Shown in pieces: positions 57,337-64,000 of a stretch of 64,000 nt of DNA (the stretch's first letter is position 1; every line of letters starts with the position of its first letter). The DNA is from Methanobacteriales archaeon HGW-Methanobacteriales-1 (lineage in GTDB: Archaea > Methanobacteriota > Methanobacteria > Methanobacteriales > Methanobacteriaceae), in assembly GCA_002839705.1 (NCBI GenBank), contig PGYO01000005.1, positions 124,001 to 188,000 on the forward strand. The letters run 5' to 3'. The position numbers were made by a program, and so were the translations under genes. The notes under the pieces were generated by a model that was given only the letters and a program-made list of their open reading frames with translations, did not search any database and was not told the origin of the DNA.

Positions 57337-58497
57337 ATGATAATTAATGCGGACTTGCATATTCATAGTTGTTTTTCCAGGGCCACATCAAATAATATGG
57401 TGATTGATGCCATAGCTCCTCAGGCCAAACTTAAAGGCCTTCAACTTGTCGGAACAGGAGATGCACTTCACCCGGGATGGTTAAAAATTATAGAAGAAAG
57501 TACCACACCTGCGGGAGACGGAATTTATTCTAAAGAGGACTGTGATTTCATTTTAACTGCTGAAGTGGAAGATAACAAAAGAGTTCACCATTTAATGATT
57601 TTACCATCTATAGAAACGGCTCATGCTATTAGGGAAGAGATGGTTTCTGTTGATAAGGAAAAGGAAGGGCGCCCTAGAGTACGAATGGATGGGGCGCAGA
57701 TAATGGATATTGTACATGCTCATGATGGTCTTATAGGTCCAGCACATGCATTTACTCCATGGACCAGTATGTATAAGGCATATGATACTTATATGGATTG
57801 TTATGGAAAAAAACCAGACTTTTTAGAGATTGGTCTTTCTGCAGATACTGATATGGCAGACACCATTAAAGAACTAGAAGATATACCATTTTTAACCAAT
57901 TCTGATGCACATTCGCCATGGCCACATCGATTAGGCCGTGAATTCAATGAAATTGAGGTAGATGATATTTCATTCACTGGATTAAAGAATGCATTAAAAA
58001 AGAAAAGAATGAAGGCTAATTATGGCTTTGACCCGCGATTAGGAAAATATCACTTGACCGCTTGCACCAGATGTTATGAAATATTTTCTCCAAAAGAAGC
58101 CCAAGAAGCTAATATGAAGTGCTCCTGTGGCGGAACCATTAAAAAAGGTGTAGATTACAGAATATCGGAGATTGCAACATGGAAAAGACCACATCACCCT
58201 TATCACCGGCCGCCGTATATTCATATAATGCCTTTGGCTGAAATAATCTCTTTAGCATTTTCTAAAGGGGTCACCACTAAATTTGTCCAGGGAATATGGG
58301 AGAATCTGGTTAATAACTTGGGAAGCGAAATAGATGTTATGATTCGTGTTCCCTTAGAGGATATAAAGGAGATTTCACTAGAAATGGCTCCGGTTATTCA
58401 GGCTTTTAGAGATAAAACTCTGGTAATTATTCCGGGAGGGGGCGGAAAATATGGTGAGATTAAATTTCCAGAAAATAATTTAGATAATTATCTTTAA
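57337..58497 (+). CDS. Endonuclease Q
   Basis: DNA-repair nuclease of 386 residues that cuts 5' of deaminated bases and abasic sites. The N-terminal PHP domain has [15 protein letters not shown] and [17 protein letters not shown] with metal-binding histidines, and [10 protein letters not shown] near 185. A zinc finger ([13 protein letters not shown], about residues 243-266) and the end of the substrate-binding domain follow. EndoQ works with PCNA in other archaea; pcn is 4.5 kb upstream. No classical PIP box is seen at the end. Confidence 0.9.
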   Translation: MIINADLHIHSCFSRATSNNMVIDAIAPQAKLKGLQLVGTGDALHPGWLKIIEESTTPAGDGIYSKEDCDFILTAEVEDNKRVHHLMILPSIETAHAIREEMVSVDKEKEGRPRVRMDGAQIMDIVHAHDGLIGPAHAFTPWTSMYKAYDTYMDCYGKKPDFLEIGLSADTDMADTIKELEDIPFLTNSDAHSPWPHRLGREFNEIEVDDISFTGLKNALKKKRMKANYGFDPRLGKYHLTACTRCYEIFSPKEAQEANMKCSCGGTIKKGVDYRISEIATWKRPHHPYHRPPYIHIMPLAEIISLAFSKGVTTKFVQGIWENLVNNLGSEIDVMIRVPLEDIKEISLEMAPVIQAFRDKTLVIIPGGGGKYGEIKFPENNLDNYL

Positions 58498-58548
58498 TTT
58501 TTCTTAATGAACTAATTAATAGATATTCGATAGTTTAGGGTGATTAAA

Positions 58549-58755
58549 ATGGATTTTAAAGCCACTATGGGAATATGTCGTAAAGTGAATTCTGAGGAGA
58601 AAATTGTTATTGTACCTCAAGAAGCAGATATATTGGAAGAAAACGAATTAGTAGTAATTATTAATTCAACAGAGTTTGTAAAACTACTAGATAACTTTAA
58701 AGACAGATTTGAGTTCATGGAAACAATTAAGAAAGATATATCTTCAGAGAAATAA
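58549..58755 (+). CDS. Small conserved-type hypothetical protein
   Basis: Protein of 68 residues, not recognised. It begins MDFKATMGICRKVNSEEKIV and has a strand-rich core (EEKIVIVPQEADILEENELVVII), then a charged helix. GGTGAT lies 5 bases before ATG 58549. It follows endoQ by 51 bases. Confidence 0.6.
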   Translation: MDFKATMGICRKVNSEEKIVIVPQEADILEENELVVIINSTEFVKLLDNFKDRFEFMETIKKDISSEK

Positions 58756-59005
58756 TTAATTTATATTAAAACAGTAAATTGAATTCAAATTCCTTCAATT
58801 TAATCAATTTTAGCTACCATCAAATGATTTACCAAAACTTTGTACTTATTTTAAGAAACATAATCTTTTATATGGGCTGTGCTTAAAACTAAATTGACAT
58901 TCTAGTGAATTTAAAGGTATATCTACTAATGATTTAAATTAATTTTGAATATATTACATTTAAAAAGTATAGAATCATATGATTAATATTTAAAAAAAAG
59001 ATTAT

Positions 59006-59085
<80 letters not shown>

Positions 59086-59185
59086 GTTATATGACTATCA
59101 AAGTTTTATTTTTACATTAATTATTATTCCAGATAACAATTTATATAAATAGATATAGATTAAATTTCTAAAAAAAGATTATTAA

Positions 59186-59259
<74 letters not shown>

Positions 59260-59399
59260 TTATTAAAATGATAAAAAGATGTTAGTTTGTTTTACTATAT
59301 AACTGCTGCGGTTTTGTCGAATTTTAACCATTTTTATAAAAAAATATTAAAGTTTACAAATGATTTGATATTTGTAAAAACTTTTTTTACATATATTTT

Positions 59400-60107
59400 T
59401 TACATATATATTGGAGATTCTGGTTCGTTTTGAACTGTTTCAGCTAGCTTTTTAAGTCGTGATTCTATTTCCTGAGCTTCTTGTAACAATGGATCTGGAT
59501 CTATGCTGATGTCTAACATAGTATTTAATGTATCTACCACTCCAGCAGCAGCTCGAGGGTCAGGATAAGGATTTAATATTTCTGCAAAGAGACAGGATGC
59601 AGGTATGTTTTTTGAAGCACACTGTGTTAGTAAAGTTCCAGATAGACCATTTATATTTCCAAATGGCAATATTGGAAGCCCCATATCTTCTAATCGTTTA
59701 GTAGAATCATCACTATTCCCTGCAGCGGCGGTAGCCTGACTTTTTTCCCTAACAACCATGCTGTTAAATGTTATCAGTTCTTTACTATTGTTTCTATCCA
59801 TCCAGTCCACAATGGAGCTAGTCATGTCATATACAACATTAGGTGGTACAATAAAATCGGATAGGAATAAAACTAATCCTTCAGCTTCATAAATTCTAAA
59901 AGGATGCAAAGCGACCCCTTTGTAGAGAACAGCTAATGGTGGAAAATATTTGGATTCTATATATCCTATTTCCTTCATCTTGAGGTCTTCTACTAAAAGC
60001 CAACCAATTATATTTCCAATCAAACCTCCACCCGGAGATCCTTCAAGTACAATGGCATCTTCAATATCTTCTGATTTAATTGTACAGCACTCAGTTTTAG
60101 TTATCAT
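59400..60107 (-). CDS. PAC2 family protein
   Basis: Protein of 235 residues, paralogue of the gene at 56410: [19 protein letters not shown] near the N-terminus, [17 protein letters not shown] and [17 protein letters not shown] near 190. Its ATG at 60107 touches the stop of the upstream PepSY gene, so the two are translationally coupled. Its role may be in protein quality control, but this is not established. Confidence 0.87.
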   Translation of the reverse strand: MITKTECCTIKSEDIEDAIVLEGSPGGGLIGNIIGWLLVEDLKMKEIGYIESKYFPPLAVLYKGVALHPFRIYEAEGLVLFLSDFIVPPNVVYDMTSSIVDWMDRNNSKELITFNSMVVREKSQATAAAGNSDDSTKRLEDMGLPILPFGNINGLSGTLLTQCASKNIPASCLFAEILNPYPDPRAAAGVVDTLNTMLDISIDPDPLLQEAQEIESRLKKLAETVQNEPESPIYM

Positions 60108-60560
60108 TTAGGGCGCACCTCCGGCACCTCCTACATTTTTACCAGTACTAGGATCAATGTAGATCTCACCTACATTCTCGCCGTTCATTTGTACTGGAAC
60201 TACGTAAACTTTTTTCCCGCCGATGGTTTTTATTACTGGAGTTCCGGCAACGGCTCCTTCTTGTTGGATGTATCCTTCAGCTATTTTTTTAGCCTCTGAT
60301 GATGACACTTTCACACTTGAACCTCCGCTACTACTACTTCCCTGTGAACTTACAGATGAAGAACTGGATCCACTACTTTGGCCCTGAACTACATCAGAAG
60401 GACTGGAAGAAGATTGAGAGTCGCCTTGACTTGAACTATCACTACTTTGTGGAGTAGTTAACTGCCATAATTGTGGGGTCTGACTTATTTGATAACCGGC
60501 TGCGGCTACACCTATCATAAGTACGATGACCACTGATACTAATATTTTTGAGTTTATCAT
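60108..60560 (-). CDS. Exported or membrane-anchored PepSY-domain protein with serine-rich linker
   Basis: Protein of 150 residues. An N-terminal hydrophobic segment ([18 protein letters not shown], about residues 5-22) works as signal or anchor. A Ser/Gly/Gln linker follows (about 35-82), then one PepSY-like domain ([39 protein letters not shown]). PepSY domains often inhibit peptidases or act in cell-surface sensing. AAGGTGAG precedes ATG 60560. Confidence 0.82.
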   Translation of the reverse strand: MINSKILVSVVIVLMIGVAAAGYQISQTPQLWQLTTPQSSDSSSQGDSQSSSSPSDVVQGQSSGSSSSSVSSQGSSSSGGSSVKVSSSEAKKIAEGYIQQEGAVAGTPVIKTIGGKKVYVVPVQMNGENVGEIYIDPSTGKNVGGAGGAP

Positions 60561-60960
60561 TAACTCACCTTTGAAAATTTATTAAAATATTTATTATTAT
60601 ATACCTTGTATTTCTGAGCTTATTAAATTATCTTAAATTTGATTATAGTTTATAAATCAAATTAGTTTTTATGATATATTTGTGAAACCATAGATTTCAG
60701 TATTATTATATTTGCGGTTTATAAACTTTGGCCATGAATTATAATTAAGTAATATAAATTAGTTACTAAAGGTAAATATAATCATTATGGTTCTATATTT
60801 CCATTAAATGCGTTTTACTTCTTCTTTTAAAAAAGAAATTAATCATAGGTTTGCCATTATATAAATACTTTTCATTTTTTTCCTAATTGAAAAACTTATA
60901 ACATATAATAATAGTTATATAAATGATAGTTTTTGAACTTTAAAACAAGAGGTGATACAT
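60561..60960. promoter_or_regulatory. Divergent promoter region of frhA and the PepSY gene
   Basis: 400 bases. For frhA, TTATAACATATAATAATAG and GTTATATAAATG (about 60896-60925) contain TATA-like boxes 35-65 bases before the start. AGAGGTGAT at 60948-60956 is a strong ribosome binding site. GTTTATAAAC at 60717-60726 is a short perfect palindrome of unknown meaning. Confidence 0.45.
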
Positions 60961-62178
60961 TTGAGCGAAAGGATTGTTATATCGCCGACATCACGACAAG
61001 AAGGACACGCAGAACTTGTCATGGAAGTCGATGATGAAGGAATCGTGACCAAAGGACGATACTTCAGTATTACTCCTGTTAGAGGTCTTGAGAAAATAGT
61101 TACAGGCAAAGCTCCAGAAACCGCTCCAGTTATTGTACAGCGGATTTGTGGTGTTTGCCCTATACCTCACACTCTAGCTTCAGTTGAGGCAATTGATGAC
61201 TCACTGGACATAGAAGTACCTAAAGCAGGACAACAACTACGAGAGTTAACCCTTATGGCCCACGATGTAAACAGCCATGCTATCCACCATTTCCTGATAG
61301 CTGCTGATTTCGTACCAGAAAACCTTATGGCTGCTGCCATAAACTCTGTTTCTGAAATCAGGAAAAACTGTCAGTATGTAGTGGACATGGTAGCTGGTGA
61401 AGGTATTCACCCATCCGATGTGCGGATTGGAGGAATGGCCGATAACATCAGTGAATTAGCCAGAAAGCGCTTATACGCAAGATTAAAACAATTAAAACCA
61501 AAACTCGACGAACATGTTGACTTGATGATTGGTTTAATTGCTGATAAAGACCTACCAAAAGGATTAGGTGTAACAAACGCACCAACTTTAGCCAGTAGCA
61601 GAACTTACGGTGACCGGACCAAGTTTGATTTGGACAGATTCACTGAAATCATGCCTGAAAGCTGGTACGATGATGCAGAAATAGGCCACAGGGCTTGCTC
61701 CACCATACCATTATACGATGGAGTAAATGTGGAAGTAGGACCAAGAGCCAGAGCTGCAGAATTTGGTGGATTTAAAGAAGAAGGTGTTGTTGCCCAACAC
61801 GTAGCTCGAGCATATGAGATGAAAACAGCTTTATCCAGAGCAATAGCTATTTTGGATGATCTGGACACTTCTGCTCCTGCTCAAGCTGACTTTGATATAA
61901 CTGGTACTAATAAATTAGGAATTGGTGCTATTGAAGGACCAAGAGGACTGGATGTGCACATGGCACAAATTGCCAATGGTAAAACTCAGTTCTACAGTGC
62001 TTTAGTCCCAACAACCTGGAACATACCAACTATGGGACCTGCAACTGAAGGATTCCACCACGAATTTGGACCCCATGTCATCCGAGCTTATGATCCATGT
62101 CTGTCATGTGCTACTCACGTAATTGTAGTAGATGATGAGGACAGTAGTGTCATTAAAAATGAAATGGTCAGACTTTAA
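60961..62178 (+). CDS. frhA: Coenzyme F420-reducing hydrogenase, alpha subunit
   Basis: Large [NiFe] subunit of 405 residues. The nickel ligands are visible at both ends: [11 protein letters not shown] near residue 60 and DPCLSCATH near residue 385, followed by a C-terminal extension ([10 protein letters not shown]...) that is removed after nickel insertion. The enzyme splits H2 and reduces F420 for methanogenesis. The TTG start at 60961 has AGGTGAT 4 bases upstream; the GTG three codons earlier is part of that site. First gene of frhADGB. Confidence 0.96.
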   Translation: MSERIVISPTSRQEGHAELVMEVDDEGIVTKGRYFSITPVRGLEKIVTGKAPETAPVIVQRICGVCPIPHTLASVEAIDDSLDIEVPKAGQQLRELTLMAHDVNSHAIHHFLIAADFVPENLMAAAINSVSEIRKNCQYVVDMVAGEGIHPSDVRIGGMADNISELARKRLYARLKQLKPKLDEHVDLMIGLIADKDLPKGLGVTNAPTLASSRTYGDRTKFDLDRFTEIMPESWYDDAEIGHRACSTIPLYDGVNVEVGPRARAAEFGGFKEEGVVAQHVARAYEMKTALSRAIAILDDLDTSAPAQADFDITGTNKLGIGAIEGPRGLDVHMAQIANGKTQFYSALVPTTWNIPTMGPATEGFHHEFGPHVIRAYDPCLSCATHVIVVDDEDSSVIKNEMVRL

Positions 62179-62201
62179 TGGAAATTTAAAAAGGGAATAA
62201 A

Positions 62202-62678
62202 ATGCCATACGATGCAGAGATATTAGTTGTCGGATGCGGAAATGTTCTTTTTAAGGACGACGGATTCGGCCCAGCAGTGATTGAGTCACTTGAAGAATAT
62301 TTCAAAGAAAACGAAGACGAGCGACCAGATAATGTCATGTTTATTGATGCCGGAACGGGAGGCCCCCATTTCGTATTTTCACTTCCCCACGATTCCTGGA
62401 AAAAAATGATCGTGGTGGATATTGTAGAATTTAAAGCAGAACCAGGCACGCTGAGGAAATTCGAAGTGGATGAAATCCCCAAAGGATCTTATGAAAACAT
62501 GCATTCCTGGCCAGTGAACCAGCCATTACATGAACTCAATGAAAAAATTGATGTTATGGTTATTGGATGTAAACCAGAAGAAATCTCTGCCCCTGATGTG
62601 GTCATGGGACTTAGTCCCTCTATTGAAAAAGCTATTCCCGAAGCCATTAAAATGATTTTAAAGGAGATAGGGGTTTAG
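62202..62678 (+). CDS. frhD: F420 hydrogenase maturation protease
   Basis: HycI/HybD-type protease of 158 residues expected to cut off the C-terminal tail of Frh[19 protein letters not shown] has the nickel-sensing Asp; FIDAGTGG near 47 and [12 protein letters not shown] near 70 are family motifs. AAGGGA precedes ATG 62202. It lies 23 bases after frhA. Confidence 0.93.
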   Translation: MPYDAEILVVGCGNVLFKDDGFGPAVIESLEEYFKENEDERPDNVMFIDAGTGGPHFVFSLPHDSWKKMIVVDIVEFKAEPGTLRKFEVDEIPKGSYENMHSWPVNQPLHELNEKIDVMVIGCKPEEISAPDVVMGLSPSIEKAIPEAIKMILKEIGV

Positions 62679-62682
62679 CAAT

Positions 62683-63510
62683 ATGAGCTTGATTTCCAAA
62701 TTAAAGGGATTATTAGGAATAGGGGCTAAACCAGCTAATGAGGAGCCTAAACCAGCAAAATCAGGACAAGTTGGAGCTTCAGAACAGGAGGTTGAAAAAG
62801 TGGCCGAAGAAAATGCAAAACCAAGAATTGGTTACATTCACTTGAGTGGATGTACCGGAGACATTATGTCGTTAAGTGAAAACTACGACATTCTCGCCGA
62901 ATTACTCACCAACATGGTGGATATTGTTTATGGACAAACCCTAGCAGATGTATGGGAAATGCCGGAAATGGATCTGGCACTCGTAGAAGGGTCTGTCTGT
63001 TTGCAGGATGAACATAGCCTGCATGAATTAATGGAAGTAAGGGAAAAAGCAGCAATGGTATGTGCTTATGGATCATGTTCCGCTACCGGATGTTTCACCA
63101 GATACTCTCGGGGTGGACAACAAGCAAGACCAGATCACGAATCATTCGTACCTATTGCTGATTTGATTAAAGTGGACTGTGCAATACCAGGATGTCCACC
63201 TTCCCCAGAAATTATCGCTAAAACAGTAGTAGCCTTAATTAATGGAGACATGGACTATTTACAGCCTATGATAGATTTAGCAGGAATGACCGAAGGATGT
63301 GGATGCGATCTGCAAAAATACGTGGTCAACCAGGCTTTATGTATCGGATGCGGTACCTGTGCCATGGCCTGCCAAACCAGAGCCGTTAGTATGACTAATG
63401 GGCGACCAGAAGTTAATGGTGACCGATGTGTAAAATGCGGAATCTGTTATGTACAGTGCCCACGAAGTTGGTTCCCAGAAGAACAAATCAAAAAGGACTT
63501 AGGACTATAG
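62683..63510 (+). CDS. frhG: Coenzyme F420-reducing hydrogenase, gamma subunit
   Basis: Small iron-sulfur subunit of 275 residues. A 45-residue lysine/proline-rich start precedes the conserved [31 protein letters not shown] and PGCPPSPE carry the proximal cluster ligands. A ferredoxin-like C-terminal domain has [15 protein letters not shown] and [15 protein letters not shown] for two [4Fe-4S] clusters. The long start is more elaborate than the core needs. 4 bases separate it from frhD. Confidence 0.95.
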   Translation: MSLISKLKGLLGIGAKPANEEPKPAKSGQVGASEQEVEKVAEENAKPRIGYIHLSGCTGDIMSLSENYDILAELLTNMVDIVYGQTLADVWEMPEMDLALVEGSVCLQDEHSLHELMEVREKAAMVCAYGSCSATGCFTRYSRGGQQARPDHESFVPIADLIKVDCAIPGCPPSPEIIAKTVVALINGDMDYLQPMIDLAGMTEGCGCDLQKYVVNQALCIGCGTCAMACQTRAVSMTNGRPEVNGDRCVKCGICYVQCPRSWFPEEQIKKDLGL

Positions 63511-63522
63511 GAGGCTGGAAAA

Positions 63523-64000
63523 ATGGTTTTAGGTACTTACAAAGAAATAGTCTCTGCAAGAGCAACCGATAAACAAATCCAAAAAGTCTCTCAAGACGGT
63601 GGAATTGTCACCGGTTTATTAGCCTTTGCACTAGAAGAAAAAATCATTGAAGGAGCCGTAGTTGCTGGACCTACTGATGAATTCTGGAAACCAGAACCAA
63701 TGGTAGCCATGTCTGCTGATGAGATCATCGCAGCTGCCGGTACCAAGTACACTTTCTCCCCTAACGTAATGATGTTAAAGAAAGCTGTACGGCAATACGG
63801 TATTGAAAAATTAGGAACTGTTGCTATTCCATGTCAAACCATGGGTATCAGAAAAATGCAGTCCTACCCATTCGGTGTACGATTCTTAGCTGATAAGATC
63901 AAGTTATTGATTGGTATTTACTGTATGGAAAACTTCCCATATGCTTCTCTAGAAACTTTCATCTCAGAGAAAATGGGAATCAGTATGGAATTAGTAGAAA
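63523..64000 (+). CDS. frhB: Coenzyme F420-reducing hydrogenase, beta subunit (3' end cut by the window edge)
   Basis: FAD- and F420-binding iron-sulfur subunit that passes electrons from FrhG to F420. The visible 159 residues begin [20 protein letters not shown] and include [30 protein letters not shown] and [13 protein letters not shown], typical of the FrhB family. GGAGG precedes ATG 63523. Last of the classical frhADGB order. Confidence 0.95.
   Translation, partial: MVLGTYKEIVSARATDKQIQKVSQDGGIVTGLLAFALEEKIIEGAVVAGPTDEFWKPEPMVAMSADEIIAAAGTKYTFSPNVMMLKKAVRQYGIEKLGTVAIPCQTMGIRKMQSYPFGVRFLADKIKLLIGIYCMENFPYASLETFISEKMGISMELVE

Overview
The window looks like chromosomal DNA of a hydrogen-using methanogenic archaeon of the order Methanobacteriales, most likely Methanobacterium or a close relative (inferred from gene content, not from a search). 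The signs are a frhA-frhD-frhG-frhB operon for F420-reducing hydrogenase, archaeal information-processing genes (SRP54, Pus10, L21e, RpoF, RpoL, TFS, PCNA, GINS, L44e, S27e, aIF2-alpha, Nop10, Csl4, Dph2), AT-rich intergenic DNA, and ribosome binding sites of the GGAGG / GGTGAT type. There is no CRISPR array, integrase, transposase or rRNA.

Layout. 1-3.4 kb (minus): a cobinamide/cobalamin salvage locus made of an ECF transporter (ATPase cut by the window edge, EcfT, S component) plus the amidohydrolase CbiZ. 3.6-4.8 kb (plus): a DUF2089 / SHOCT-like regulatory triad. 4.8-17 kb: accessory genes, mostly membrane proteins (TauE, two tandem flavodoxins with an MDR reductase, a repeat-built membrane protein, a winged-helix regulator with a small membrane protein, AI-2E family, ClC). 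A repeated intergenic element with a promoter-like core and a hairpin/T-run end flanks the ClC gene. Two isoprenylcysteine-methyltransferase-like genes lie here, one with most of its middle deleted. 17-23.3 kb (minus): rhodanese, soluble fumarate reductase FrdA-FrdB, a rubredoxin-FMN oxidoreductase and a CrtC/lipocalin-like protein. 23.6-33.3 kb: a frameshifted FAD/Rieske oxidoreductase, OGG glycosylase, cyclophilin, argD, a nitroreductase relic and lysA-dapF. 33-40 kb: a PAS-PAS-PAS-GAF histidine kinase, a CFI-box protein and three TPR proteins.

40-58.5 kb is the housekeeping core. On the minus strand are srp54, pus10, rpl21e, rpoF, DUF655, rsmA, a carboxymuconolactone decarboxylase homologue and a frameshifted hemK2-like gene. 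On the plus strand are hpt, dph2, csl4, rpoL, DUF99, a Nudix gene, TFS, pcn, gins, rpl44e, rps27e, aIF2-alpha, nop10, a PAC2 protein and endoQ. After these come two tRNA-Arg genes (CCU and UCU), a second PAC2 protein with a PepSY protein, and the frh operon running off the right edge.

Points for a second look: the three-copy intergenic element around ClC (possible small RNA); four genes whose best-placed start is AUU or AUC instead of AUG/GUG/UUG; a cluster of single-base deletions breaking a FAD/Rieske gene and a hemK2-like gene (real decay or assembly error); the fumarate reductase / rubredoxin-FMN / CrtC-like cluster; the DUF2089 triad, whose first and third proteins share a domain; and a perfect palindrome in the leader of the PCNA gene.
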